64,000 nucleotides of DNA from Paramecium octaurelia (Eukaryota > Ciliophora > Oligohymenophorea > Peniculida > Parameciidae), in NCBI GenBank assembly GCA_905182995.1, contig CAJJDP010000169.1, forward strand, positions 3,182-67,181, read 5' to 3'. The notes beneath the pieces are model-generated. The model had not been told where the DNA came from, made no database searches, and saw nothing but the letters and a program-made list of their open reading frames with translations. This document shows positions 38,021 to 53,100 of this stretch, piece by piece (positions within the stretch are counted from its first letter, which is position 1; each line of letters begins with the position of its first letter). A program made the position numbers and the translations under genes.

Positions 38021-38338
38021 ATGTATGTATCTCCAAATTCACTTTTAAGCTATATAGAGAATTAATATAAAAGAGAAAACGAAATGATAAAAAATAGATT
38101 ATTAAGTAATTATAGAAATACTCAAAGTAATAATAATACAATTGATTCTCTCTCTTTGCAATAAGATTAATACTATTCAAAAGAGGATATTAGAATGAGA
38201 GAATTATATTGGGCAGATGCATTTCTAAATGTACTAGAAAATTATGGAATATTTATATGTAATAAAATGGTTGATCAATTAAACCATTCTAAATATCATG
38301 GTTATTCGAATATTTTATGTTGGATTTCATTTTTTTGA
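38021..38338 (+). CDS. Small hypothetical protein
   Basis: An open frame of 105 codons starting MYVSPNSLLSYIENQYK and ending in TGA 38336-38338. It is polar with an aromatic C-terminal end (YWADAFLNVLENYGIFIC). It starts only 67 bp from the divergent minus-strand start and has no recognisable domain. It may be a real small gene or a first exon. Confidence 0.4.
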
Positions 38339-38421
38339 TTGCTGAACTCTGTTGCTATGGGTTTGGATTAGTGTATATAAATAAATTTTAATATATATCT
38401 TTGATTATATTAATTTTAATA

Positions 38422-41400
38422 ATGAGCAGAACTGCATCAAGATAGTAGAGCAGAGCTTCGATTATGCAACCTTAAGGGCAGCCAACGACCCAACAAACCT
38501 AATAGCCGGTTTCTACAAGTGCTTCAAAACCTTTGCCTTAAGCACCCGTTTCTAATGAAAGAAAATGGCTCGGCAAGAATCCAGAGGTGGTGTGCTTTTT
38601 ACTTGCTTTGGAGAATGATAGGTTGGTGAGGGAGAACAACGACTTGGTTAAATACATCAATGAATTAAAACAAAGCAGCGGAGGGACAATTGATTAGTTC
38701 AATCAATTAAAGAAATAATATGAGGAAGCATTGCAATAGATTAATAAATAGAAGTAAGACTTATAAGTGAATTTAGAATTGACATAGATGAATTAAACAA
38801 GAGGATACGTTCATTGGAGTAGGAATTGAGTGATGCCAAAAGCAAATACGGACAAGTGGATCAAACTTTGCCATAGAAATTAGCAGATGCAGAGAAGAAA
38901 TGGAAGGAGTTCGAGAGTTTGTACAATAACTTAAAGTCGAAATACGATACAGATATGAGGGATTGGTAATTGAAGTACGATGAGTTGAATAGAAAGGCAT
39001 TAGATTGGGAAAGAAGATACGGTATCTTGGAATAGTAGATGAGATAAATGCAAGATGATCACGAATTGGAATTAAGGTCTAGTGGAGATTCAGCCAAATA
39101 GTACGAGGATCAACTGAGGGAGTGGGAATTGAAATCAAATGAATGGGATAACAAGCAGAAGGCTTTGAGGGCAGAATAAGACAGATTGAACCAACTATTA
39201 AAAAATAAGGATGATGAATATGAGAGATTGAAGGCTCAATTGTTGGCTGCCCAAAGAGAGTTGGATGACTATAAAAATAAGTTAAGAGAGAGTGATTAGG
39301 CATCTGGATCAAAATTCACAGAGTACGAAAGTAAGATTGCAGAGTTGAGACTACAAAATTAATAGTTGAATTAGGATTTGGAGAGGTTGAAAAAGAGATA
39401 TTAAGATTTGGAGGATTAATTAAATAGATTGCAATCATAAAATTAGAGTTAGGATTCAAAGGTTAGTGAATTGTAATCCAAATGTGGAAACTTAGAAAAC
39501 GAAGTTGAGAAGTTGAATAATGATTTGAGAGATAAGGAATAAGAGATTACTAAATTACAAGGAAAACAAATGTAATTGGAATAAAGAAATAAAGAATTGA
39601 CAGATGAAAATAATCTGTTGAGAAAGAAGGTTGCTGATTAAAAGGCTGAAATAGAAAGATTGGAATTAGAATTAAGACAGAAAATAAGTGAAATTGAATA
39701 TTATAATTTGAATCTAGTAAATCAAGATGAGAGAAACAAATAATTGTTAAATTAGGTAGATGATCTCTAATTCTAATTATAAGACTTCAAAACTAATTAT
39801 TAATAATTAGAAGAAGATTTCAATAGATTATAGAAGAAAAATGAAGACTTGGAGAATAAATGCGCTTTGTTCTCTGCTGAAATCGATAGAATGAAGAATA
39901 TTATCAAATTGAAGAATCAAGACTTGGAAAAATTGAGAAGACAAATAGGATCACTTGAAATTGAGAAGAAGTTCTTTGAACAATAAATTGAAGATTTGCT
40001 AAATAAGATGAAGTAGATGTAAGATGAAATTGTCAAGCTCAATGAGTTATTGAAGGAAAGACTCAAGCAATTACAATAATAAAATAACACCATCATATCC
40101 TTAAATCATTAATTAGGGGAGATGAAAGCATTGTAAACCTACTGTGATTAACAGGATAAGAGAATTAATGAAACTACTAATAAACTTAATGAGGCCTTGT
40201 TGTAATTGTAATTCAAGGATATTGAGTTGATGAACATATCAGCATTATAGGCTTCGATATAAGAGAGAGAAAAATAAGCTGAATTATTGAACAATGAAAT
40301 TGTTAGATTATAAAATGATATCATCAATAAATTGAAAGAATCAGATGATCAAAAGGAACAAATCAAAAAGCTCAACGACGAAATTGCAAGGTTGAAGACT
40401 CAAGAATAAAATCTACATGATATTGAAAGAAAACTACAAAATGCTGTTGAAGAAATTAACAGATTGGAATCTCAAAAATCTGATTTAGAGAATTAGGTTT
40501 CTGTCAATAGATAATCCTCACCTAAACACACAATCACCAAAGAAATACGCATTGAAAAAACCTCTGTTTAAGTGGATACTACAGAGATTGATAAACTTAA
40601 ACAAGACTTAAGATAGAAATAATTTGAATTGGATTAATTGAACAATTAATTATTGATCTCTTAAAATGCATTAAAATCTGCTGAAGACTACATTGCAGTC
40701 TTATTGAATAGAATTAATATCTTGAATAAAGAAAATGAAGACATGCTCTAAGGAAAACAATAATTGGAAATCCAAGTTCAAGACACCAGAACACTTCAAG
40801 ATAAACTCTAGAATTTAGAGAAGTAATTGACCCAATTTAGAAATGACAATGAAAGAATCTTAAGAGAATTCAAAGAGAAGAGCAAACTCTATGATGATGC
40901 AAGATAAAAAATAAGTAAATTAGAAGCCTAAGCCACTGAAGCCAGAGAATTGTAAGCCAAATTAAGAGAAATCGAAAACAAATTAGTATTTGCTTAAACC
41001 AATCAAGAAAGATTGACTGCATAATTAGCTGAAAAGACCGAAGAAAACAACAATTTGAAATAGAGTCTTCAAATTGCCAACAATGAAATCACCAAATTGA
41101 GTGAACAACTACAACAATTATCTGAATAGTAATTTAATTTCTTATCATTTATCTAGAGAACGTTTATTGAAAGAACAAGTTAATCATTTATTATAAGATA
41201 AAGATGCTTTGGATAATCTAAAGAGACAACACGAAGTCCTTATTGCTGACATCTAAAAGGCTAATTAAAATATTGATCAATTGTAATTTTTATATTTATT
41301 GCCCCTCTAGAAGCATAGAAAGGGATTCTTTGGATAATTAACTCAAGTAGAATTAACAAGAGCTTGAGAAATTGAGAATATTATAAGAGAAAGTATTTTG

Positions 41401-41638
41401 CAATATAATCATGTTAGGTTAGATTCTTGGGAGGAGAATGCAATAAATTGAATGATAAATTGGGTAGGGCTGAAAATGAATTGGATAACTTTAGAAAGAG
41501 AGGATAAGAGAATTCCGATCTTAACAAATAGTAACAAGATTAAATAATTTATTTAGAATAATAGATAAAAATGGTTAGATCGAAAGACTAAATAAAGAGT
41601 TAGACAATCTAAGGAAATAATTAGATGGTAATTATTGA
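38422..41638 (+). CDS. Long coiled-coil protein (1028 aa)
   Basis: ATG 38422 to TGA 41636-41638. Removing introns 38754-38776, 41129-41156, 41283-41310, 41393-41417 and 41531-41556 leaves exactly 1029 codons. Residues ~1-55 are Ser/Pro/Gln-rich (QGQPTTQQTQQPVSTSASKP). From ~65 to the end the protein is almost unbroken coiled coil, with repeated modules of the type L.AEI.RL...L (FSAEIDRMKNIIK, LGGECNKLNDKL). Such modules are common in large families of ciliate cytoskeletal and basal-body-associated proteins. A structural role in cortex or basal bodies is inferred only from that resemblance. Four of the five introns cluster in the last 500 bp. Confidence 0.9.
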
Positions 41639-41715
41639 TATAAGTTAATTTAACATTAAAACAATAAAAAACATTCTTTAAATACGTTCTTTCATAAAAT
41701 TAATTTATTCTTTTG

Positions 41716-42591
41716 ATGTTCAGGAAAATAGTATTCAGATTTAGTACATACAATTTCATTAATGTTACTCAAAAGGGAAAGGTTGCTTTGATCTAATTCA
41801 ACAGACCAAAAGCTATGAATGCCCTATGTGATGGATTAATCAAAGAATTAAACCAAGTGACTTAGGAAATTGACTCTAATCCTGAATATGGATCAATTGT
41901 TATCACAGGAAATGAAAAGGCATTTGCAGCAGGAGCTGACATTAAAGAAATGTAAGACAAATCTTTCCCCTAAGTTCAAAACATTTAAATGCTTGCATGT
42001 AATGACATTATCATCTTTAGCTTGGGAAAACTTGACCAATATTAAAAAACCTATTCTCGCTGCAGTCAATGGATATGCCCTAGGTGGAGGATTTGAATTG
42101 GCTATGATGTGTGATATTATTTATGCAGGAGAGAATGCTAAATTTGGATTACCTGAAGCTACACTTGGAACCGTAAGAGATACTCATATTTTATTAGATC
42201 CCAGGTTGTGGAGGAACACAAAGACTAATAAGAGCAGTAGGAAAATCAAAGGCCATGGAAATAACACTAACTGGAGAATTCATAGATGCACAAACTGCAC
42301 TATCTTATGGATTAGTCAGCAAAGTCTTACCAGTAGCAAACTTAGTTGAGGAGACTCTAAAAGTGGCTGAGAAAATTGCTTCATTTAGCAAGTATTTTAA
42401 TTAGAATCATAATTAATAGACCTGTTGCTGCATTGATTAAGGACACGATAAATGAAGCAGAGAATATTGGATTGAGAGAAGGAGTGAAATATGAAAGAAA
42501 AGCATTCTATTCTACATTTGCAACCTAAGACAGAAAGGAGGGAATGAGTGCATTTGTAGAAAAGAGAAAACCTTCTTGGACTGATAATTGA
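41716..42591 (+). CDS. ECHS1: Enoyl-CoA hydratase (crotonase family), probably mitochondrial
   Basis: Hydrates 2-trans-enoyl-CoA to 3-hydroxyacyl-CoA in fatty-acid beta-oxidation. ATG 41716 to TGA 42589-42591. Introns 41999-42020, 42173-42197 and 42392-42419 leave 267 codons, the usual size. The N-terminus [14 protein letters not shown] is basic and aromatic, consistent with a mitochondrial presequence. Motifs: [11 protein letters not shown] (oxyanion hole), [15 protein letters not shown] with the first catalytic Glu, and [20 protein letters not shown] with the second catalytic Glu. It ends [12 protein letters not shown], similar to ECHS1 tails. It starts 77 bp after the coiled-coil gene. Confidence 0.95.
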
Positions 42592-42621
42592 GGATTATAA
42601 AATATTATAAATAATTAATTT

Positions 42622-43236
42622 ATGTAGGTATAAAAAATCAATGGATCTGGAGTTATGATTTTTATTGAATGTAAACAGGAGATTTATGTTCTGTTGTTAA
42701 GTAGCACTGGAAGAGGTGGAGTCTTCTACACTGAAGCAGGAGGCAAATTAGAACCAAGATTAAATACAGAAGAAAATGCAATCAAAGAATTGTTTGAAGA
42801 GACTTATGCAACTTTTAAAGTTAAAAGTCTCAAGCAATCTAAAAATGTCATAGTTAATAATAAATATGTTTGCTATACGATTAAAATTTAAATAGATGAT
42901 TTAATGGACATAGAAAAAATAATGAAAAATAATAGGAAAATTTTAAATGAATAAAAAGGACTAAATTGCTATAGAGAAATGTTTGGCTTCTAGTTTGTTA
43001 AAGTGAATGAGTTACTATAGTTAAAACAAAAATCTATTCAATCTCATGGTTCATAAATTTCTTTACACAAAAGAACAATAAATTCCTTCGAGGAATTGGT
43101 AAAGTAAAAAATCATTACAGAAGATTTTATGGTAGATGTCCCTGTTTCCTAATGTTAAGTACTTTAACATCAATTTGAGAATTAAAATGATAAATTACAT
43201 TCGCTAAACAAATAGTGTTATCTTAGTATTTTATGA
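42622..43236 (+). CDS. Nudix hydrolase-domain protein
   Basis: A single exon of 204 codons, starting only 30 bp after the enoyl-CoA hydratase stop. Residues ~8-100 form a Nudix fold: VMIFIECKQEIYVLLL, then the Nudix box around EAGGKLEPRLNTEENAIKEL and FEETYATF. The box keeps the Gly and the EE of REUxEE, but has Lys in place of the usual Arg (KELFEET), and a Tyr where Gly is normal after EET. Metal binding is still plausible. The C-terminal ~100 residues are polar and unassigned. The substrate cannot be inferred. Confidence 0.8.
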
Positions 43237-43337
43237 TTATATATAATAATACTAAATCATTAGGACATCATTCCTATTTAATTGCGAATATTTATTTATC
43301 AGTTTAATATAAATTAAAAGCAAAATAAAGTAAAAAA

Positions 43338-44828
<1,491 letters not shown>

Positions 44829-45105
44829 AATTTAATTTAAGTATTGCAAACATATATTATTTAGTATTAATAAATGATTTTAAAGCATTATTTATAAATG
44901 ATTTAGTATAAAATGATACTTAATTAATGATAAATGATATTTATTAATATATAGATATAACTAAATAATATATTAGAAATATATAATGATGTTTCTCAAT
45001 TGACACATTAAAATTACTATAATATTTGATCATTTCTTTATATTAATAATTAAGGTTTTTTTAATTCAATATCCATCTTTTGGGTCTAATTATTTGCTGA
45101 AAGAA

Positions 45106-45312
45106 ATGAGTCAAAATGATCATAACAATTGGGTTCATTTTGTAATGATTTAAGCAGAGTAGAAGTATATTAGATTAATTAAAGCATAATTTCATATCCA
45201 TTTAAGAGGAATTTAATTAAAATATGGCAATTCCTATTTCAATAAATGCAAAGAATTAATTCAATCCCTTCCACTAGGAGCATATAAAATATTTCTGCTT
45301 AATTTTAATTGA
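45106..45312 (+). CDS. Small hypothetical ORF
   Basis: An open frame of 68 codons (MSQNDHNNWVHFVMIQAE..) ending at TGA 45310-45312. It is basic and aromatic, with no domain. It could be a short gene or a first exon with an unplaced intron. Confidence 0.3.
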
Positions 45313-45680
45313 TTTAATAATTAGATTTATGATTTCCTGTGGAGAATTGATCTTATCAAAATGAGCTTACTTCTAAGATCAATTAACATAACTAAGATTT
45401 CATGATTATAACATAGATTTAAAAGTCTGAAAGTAATTACTTTAAAATACACAAGTGAGCTATCTAAGCAACTCCATTAAAAATTTACAAAAAATACTCA
45501 ATAATAAACTGCAATATCGCAGAAATGAATAAAAAATATTATTTCTGTAGTTTTTTTGGCTAGTTTAAATATTATTCCAATGTCAAAGATAGGCAATAAG
45601 CTTTTTTGTGTATATGTTTATATAATTAATTTATATTATAAAATTTTCATTAATGATAATATTATCTAATCGATAAACTA
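45313..45680. other. Intergenic region
   Basis: 368 bp, AT-rich. I see no feature here. Confidence 0.55.
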
Positions 45681-46012
45681 TCATTCTTAACCACTAAGTT
45701 ATTATTAGTCTTCTCTCAAATTTGATTCTAATAACTATTATTAAGATTCCATTTTTAGATTCAAGTCTTGCTATTGCTATTAGGACTACTTTTAATTTGA
45801 ATCTTGGGATTGCTGTATATTTTCATTATCTAATTAAGATTGTTTTTATTGTTTAGAATCATTCAACATTTGTTCTTTCATTTTTCTTCTCACAATATTA
45901 TTCTAATTTATATAATGCAACTTACATTTACTAAATATTTAGAGTAAGGATTGAATTTCTAATGATGAGAACGACATTGGGAAGGAGATCTAGACTTAAT
46001 GATATCAGACAT
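45681..46012 (-). CDS. Small Gln/Ser-rich protein
   Basis: From ATG 46010-46012 to TGA 45681-45683. Removing intron 45903-45931 (29 nt) gives 101 codons including the stop. The N-terminus is basic with SRSPSQCRSHH. The remainder is a hydrophilic, Gln-rich helix (KQSQQQQQDLNLKMESQQQ) encoded largely by TAA/TAG. The function is unknown. The clean intron makes it a likely real gene. Confidence 0.6.
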
Positions 46013-46385
46013 AAGTTTAAAAATCTTATTTGTTTTTTTTAACTCGGAACTTTCCATAACTTCTCGATGTTATGATAAAAATGTTAAATAAACTTAATGT
46101 TCTTAAGCACTCCAATGACCTTTAATATAAAAATATATAATACCATTATTGAACTAAGGATTATGTGATTTTTTTATATGTTTTCTTTTTATTTTATTGT
46201 CCCCGAGATCTTTTGTTTGACTATAATTGATATTTTCAACACCCTAATTAATAATCTATTTACTTAGAATTGGTTTAACAATGCTGCATTTAACATTAGT
46301 TATTATTATAAAAGTTATTGTGTGAACAAATCCATTACTCTAGGTTCATCAGTGATTAGTGGGATGTTATTCATTTGTGAATAGA
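46013..46385. other. Intergenic region
   Basis: 373 bp between divergent starts. I see no feature here. Confidence 0.5.
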
Positions 46386-46784
46386 ATGATGACTACATCT
46401 GCTTTAATTACTCTAATTAGACAGTTTAAAGAAAGAAGTCTGGATTCTACATCATCATTTAAGAAAATTGTGGTAATAAAAAGGCATGATCAATCTCTGG
46501 TTTGTTTATTTCTAATTATAAATATTATTTATTACAAAGACAAGGAGAATTTTCTTCAATTAGTGGAACTATGCAATCTTTTGAAGATGGGTTAAGACGA
46601 TCCATAAAATATTATTTAAATTTTAATTAAGATTTATATATCTGATTCAGATATAAGAATTTAATTTAATCATGTTTTATATTATTCAATTATTTTTTGT
46701 TTTTAATAAACAATTGCTATAGATAATTATATAAAATATTAACAAAAACAATATCTTACTAAAATTGTGCCCATCCAAATGTGA
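46386..46784 (+). CDS. Hypothetical ORF
   Basis: 132 codons from ATG 46386 (MMTTSALITLIRQFKERS) to TGA 46782-46784, with several TAA/TAG Gln codons. A hydrophobic stretch lies near LVCLFLIINIIYY, and no domain is recognised. An alternative frame with an intron around 46480-46550 is possible, so exon structure is open. Confidence 0.35.
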
Positions 46785-47135
46785 GACTATCACTTATGAT
46801 AGCCATTTTAGGATTAATTAATCATTTCTTTTCATGTTTTGATCCCTTTTCTTATAATTAGATGTTCATTTCAATAGGGAGGATAAATAAATAAAATTCA
46901 CATTTTATTGAATATCATATATATATAAATTTTTGATTATGCTACCAAGAAAAATTTTACTAAAAAACATATTTATTATATAATTACGCAATCAAATTCC
47001 AAAAACAAAAAAAATTCTTTAAATCCAAAATTTTTTTTTGAAAATTTACTATCAAAAAAATATTAGGAAATGATATTAAATAACTCAAATGCAAATTAAT
47101 AAATGCGTAATTTTATTTAATCATATATTTAATTA
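46785..47135. other. Upstream region of copy C
   Basis: 351 bp, very AT-rich, presumably carrying the promoter of the giant gene. No motif can be identified. Confidence 0.5.
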
Positions 47136-50100
47136 ATGCCTTTTTCTATAATTTTTATCCTTGTGGGATTTATTGAGGTTTCAAATTCCTAATGGCAAGC
47201 TTAGAATAATTTCTTATATTATGATTAGACATTTACTTAAAACACTGGATCAAATGCATATGCTTATTCAGGATATTTTTTATTGCCTTCAAGCTAAACT
47301 ACAGCAAATTTTATAACTTGTACATCTCCTGCTACAAGCTACATTACTTTAAATAAAACATATCCATCCGCCTTAAATTATTTTAATTATTAATTCAATG
47401 ATTAGGATTGGATATCTATGGATTTATATTTTCAGGGTACATGGTCTTCTGAAAAAGTTTAATTTTCCTTAGGATCCTTTTCATACTAATACCCATACAA
47501 ATCCCCTAATACCTATACAATGAAGACTAAATTTTGTGATGCAACTCCTTTTGAAGTTAAAACTTTGAATTTTACACTATCATTAACACAAAGTTCAATT
47601 TCGGGTTAAATTACTTTTACATCCTCTAATACTAATACAGGTTAAGTTTCGCTTAAAAATATCTATGTCTCAAGATTATAATGTTATCCATCATGTAGTT
47701 AATGCACAGGTCCTTAATACAACTAATGTACCAGCTGCAATTATGGACTCCCAACAAATAATATTTGTCCACCTTGTCCATCAAATTAATACTATTAGAA
47801 GAATATAGGATGCAGAGACAGTTGTGATATATACACTCCATTATATTAGAATGGATTTTGTTAGACTTACTCAAGTAATTATTATTTATTAATATACTTA
47901 GGTTCTCAATTGGATTATGGTTATATCACAATACCAGTCACTTAACCAGAAAGTTAGAAATGGTAATTAATATATGACCCACTACATGTAGATACAACTC
48001 CAACTATTATTTATATGAATCCATTTGCATATGGAGTATTTAAGTTTAATTCTGGAATTTATAGATATTTCAATACCTTGGCTTCTTATACTTATTCCAC
48101 ATATTTGATTGGATTGAAAATTTCAATTATGCTTTATAATGATATTCCAATTAATTGTGGAATATAGTTTAAGATTAACAATACTTATTATGGATCCATT
48201 TATAAAAATGCTTCTGGAATTCAAACCCATAAATTCAAAATCTCTTCAATATTTATTTAAGGATCCTATTCAATGTATTCAACGAGTACAAGATATGATT
48301 TAATTTCATATGTTGACATTCCAAAATATGCATTTCTATTCTCAGCTGTAGGAAATTATACGTAAATATTATTTATCATGCTTAGTGATGGCACAGCAGG
48401 ATGGGGAATGGCTATACTCTAAACTACTTCAGGATATTGTCCTTCAGAATGTTCATTGTGTGAAGTATCATTTAAATGTAAAACATGTTCAAGTGGCATA
48501 TTTTATCGAGATGGTAGTTGTATATCCAGTTGCTCATCTCCATATTAGAAATAAATTGGCACTTATTGCTATGATTATGATGATGAAACACCCTGTATCA
48601 TATATTATTATATGTAGACTCTGAATATTTGATTTAAGAATATATAGGTACAGCAGCTGACCCAGGATAATATTCATAATATACTTTAATCTCTCAAAAT
48701 GGATCAAACTTTTTAAAAGGTTCAGATATCTATTTTTCATATTTCCAAGGATATAGAGTCTTTGGAGGACCTTTTGTATGGGCATAAGCTAAATTCTAAA
48801 GGGTTCATAATATAATCAATCCACATCACAGTATTACTATAGCATTTTATATAATATATGGACCGTCATTCCCTTCAGATGGGAAATTTATATATACAAT
48901 TGAAAGTAAAACACCAGTCTCTAAATCAACTGCAAGTAATTATTCTACTTATTCTGATGGTTCAAAATACGATAAAATATATGAAAAAATCCTTCATAAT
49001 ACAAATACATTAACAATAACTTGGGAATGCTTTGGACCAAATAATGAACCAATCAAGGCATATTGTGGATTCTAACATTATTATATTGCTGTTCATAATT
49101 GTTAACCTTATTGCTTATAATGTTCAGATTAATCTACATGTACTTAATGGAACAGCACTTATGATTCTAATATCATTAAATTTTCTTAAGCGGAATGTTC
49201 GAGTAATCAATATTATGATAAAGATTCTGTAAGATGTTTAACTTGTCCATCATCTTGTTTAACTTGTACATCTAAATTAGATTGTTAAACATGTTAATCA
49301 ACATATACCTAATCTAAATTAGGATGTACTTGCACTATACATTAATATGAAGATTCAAATTAATGTTTTGATTGTCCTATTGAATGTAATTAATGTTTAA
49401 CTTCTACTTAATGTATAGAATGCTTAACAACTAATAATAGACAATTATCCAATGGATAATGTATTTGTATTGATGGATATTATCCTATTGTGTCAAATCC
49501 TTAATGTTAGCTATGTCATTAATTTTGTAAAACTTGTTATGGGCCAACTTCTGATGAATGTTTAACTTGCAATACTATTGTTAATATTGAAATGGTAGGA
49601 TCAACTTGTAGATGTCCAGCTGGATCTTATTATTAAGATGCAACAAAAATTTGTTAATTTTGTCATTCATCATGCTAAACTTGCTTTAGAACCACAATTG
49701 ATGGTTGTTTAACATGTGATTCTACTGTAAATAGATTATTAAAAGGGTTAAAATGTGTTTGTGCACCTGGTTATTATGAATTAAGTAATGTTTGTACAAG
49801 TATATTTAATAATCATATTATAGATTGTCCAATTACAGAAGATTCCTCTCTTAGCTAATGTTATAATTTATGTAATAATAATTAATTTATTTGGCATACT
49901 GTTACTTGTAGTTCTTGTGATACTGGATTTCAATTGGTGTCTGGAGAATGTCAACCTATATGTGGAGATTTATAAATTAAAGGATATGAATAATGTGAAG
50001 ATAATAATACACTCCTTAACGATTTATGCTATAATTGTTAATTTTAATGTCCAGCTCATTGTTTAAATTGTGATTTATCAACCACTTTACCTTGTCCTGA

Positions 50101-53100
50101 TATTTGTGGGGATGGAATTATTACAGGAGTCGAAGAATGCGAAGATGGAAATACTATTTAATATGATGGATGTTTTAATTGTAAATATTAATGTTAGCCT
50201 TAATGTACAAAGTGTATAAAAGGACTTTGTTTTGAGTGTGCAACCCCAGGATGGTATATTGATCCAACTGTTACTCCTTGGTAATGCAAAGAAAATTGTG
50301 GAGATTAATTAGTATATGGAAGCGAATAATGTGATGATGGAAACACTTTTGATACTGATGGGTGCAAAAATTGTAGGTATTTCTGTAGAATTGGTTGTTC
50401 CTCTTGTGATTATACAACCAATACATGCTTAAGTTGTGCGCTCCCTGGGTTTACTCCCATCTCTTACTATTGTAAAAATGTATGTGGAGATGGCTTAGTA
50501 GTAGTAGATCCTTATGGATTCTTCTAAGAGTAATGTGATGATGGTAATACAATAGATTATGACGGTTGCAGTAGCAATTGCTAATTTTAGTGTTAGCCAG
50601 CAACTATTTGCACAAATTGTGTAAATAATAGATGTGATACATGCGCTACTGGATATTAACTTTCTGATCAAAAAGTATGTAATCCAATTTGTGGGGATTC
50701 TATGATTGAGGTTGGTGAATAATGTGAGAACACATTTATATTACCCTATAAAGGTTGTAATAATTGCTAAGCGAGATGTTAAACTTCTTGCCTCACTTGT
50801 GATACTACTGGACTTGGTTGTCTATCATGTAAAACTGGTTACAATAGAATTGATTATTTATGTTATTCAATCTGTGGAGATAAAATAATTACTGAAGATG
50901 AATAATGTGATGATGGCAATTTAATTATTGGAGATGGATGCCATTTCTGTCAATTTAGTTGTTAGGACTCATGTCTTTATTGTATTTAAGGAATTTGTTA
51001 TGATTGTTAAGAAGGATATTAATTAATATAAAATAAATGTTACTCTATCTGTGAAGATGGTCTTTAGAAAAATAATGAGGAATGTGAAATTAGCACATCC
51101 TTGCAGATTTATCAAAATTGTTAATCTTGTAAATTTATTTGTGATTTGAATTGCCTCGTTTGTTAATTTGGTATGTGTTAACAATGCAATGACGGATATG
51201 AGTTATCCTCGATCTAAAAATATTGTGTTAAGTCACTAAATTATAATTTAATGATAATAGAAAACTGTAGTCTATAAATAGGGAACAGTTGTATTTCATG
51301 TGAAGATTATGCCTACTTTGAAAAAGCTGATTAGAAGTGCAATTTAATAGAAGCGCCCTTGAGTTTTTGTCAATATTAACTTAAATTATCACCAGATCTA
51401 TATTGTAGTTACTGTTTTGATTATTGTACATCTTGTAATGAAAATAATTGTATAGATTGCTAAGATGGCTATTATTTAGATGAAAATTTTTCTTGTCTTT
51501 CATTTTGTGGAGATGGAATATTAGCACATGATGAACAATGTGAAATTCATGATAAAAATTGCTTAAGTTGTATGTTTGATGCTCCAAAATTATGTGAATT
51601 ATATTTTGAAGATCAATGTTTCGAATGTGAACATGGATATTTTTTTAATTAGTATAATAATGCTTGTGAATCTTAGTGTGGAGACGGAATAGTAGTCCAT
51701 GATGAAGACTGTGAAGATAATAATTATATCGAATTTGACGGTTGTTATTATTGTAAATATTCTTGTAGTTAATACTGTTTAAATTGTTTCAAAGGAGTGT
51801 GCTAATAATGTGATTAAAATTATTTACTTAGAGATGGATTTTGTTATGGTAAACAAAATCAAATTGAAATATTTCCAGAATGTTAACTTAACTTAAATGG
51901 AGAATGTTTAATTTGCGAAGAAGATTTTTATTTAAATGAGTATGGAGATTGTGTTCCTAAATGTTCAGAACGCTGCATTCATTGTTATAATGGTTAATGC
52001 TTTGAATGTGCAGAACATTATGAACTTTATAAGGATCGATGCTTGTTTATTTAGCAATGCTAAATAGGTTTGCATTTGAGTTAAGAATTGTAAATTTGCT
52101 AATCTTCATGTGGTGATGGGTATGTAACTGAATGGGAAGAATGCGATGATTAAAACATGGAACAATTTGATGGTTGCTATTAATGCAAATATGAATGTGA
52201 TGATAATTGTGTTCAGTGCATATATGGTGAATGCTTTCAATGTTCTTAAGAATTTAATTTAATCGAGAATAAATGTTAATCAAAATGTTAAGATTTATGC
52301 CTTAATTGTGTTTAAGGTGTATGTTAGTTATGCAGTAATGGTTATNTTGCCTCACTTGTGATACTACTGGACTTGGTTGTCTATCATGTAAAACTGGTTA
52401 CAATAGAATTGATTATTTATGTTATTCAATCTGTGGAGATAAAATAATTACTGAAGATGAATAATGTGATGATGGCAATTTAATTATTGGAGATGGATGC
52501 CATTTCTGTCAATTTAGTTGTTAGGACTCATGTCTTTATTGTATTTAAGGAATTTGTTATGATTGTTAAGAAGGATATTAATTAATATAAAATAAATGTT
52601 ACTCTATCTGTGAAGATGGTCTTTAGAAAAATAATGAGGAATGTGAAATTAGCACATCCTTGCAGATTTATCAAAATTGTTAATCTTGTAAATTTATTTG
52701 TGATTTGAATTGCCTCGTTTGTTAATTTGGTATGTGTTAACAATGCAATGACGGATATGAGTTATCCTCGATCTAAAAATATTGTGTTAAGTCACTAAAT
52801 TATAATTTAATGATAATAGAAAACTGTAGTCTATAAATAGGGAACAGTTGTATTTCATGTGAAGATTATGCCTACTTTGAAAAAGCTGATTAGAAGTGCA
52901 ATTTAATAGAAGCGCCCTTGAGTTTTTGTCAATATTAACTTAAATTATCACCAGATCTATATTGTAGTTACTGTTTTGATTATTGTACATCTTGTAATGA
53001 AAATAATTGTATAGATTGCTAAGATGGCTATTATTTAGATGAAAATTTTTCTTGTCTTTCATTTTGTGGAGATGGAATATTAGCACATGATGAACAATGT

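Noticed and set aside
38773-39312. Minus-strand open frames of 75-77 codons rich in Ser/His/Pro
   Set aside because: They are antisense shadows of the coiled-coil gene, whose frame is supported by five introns.
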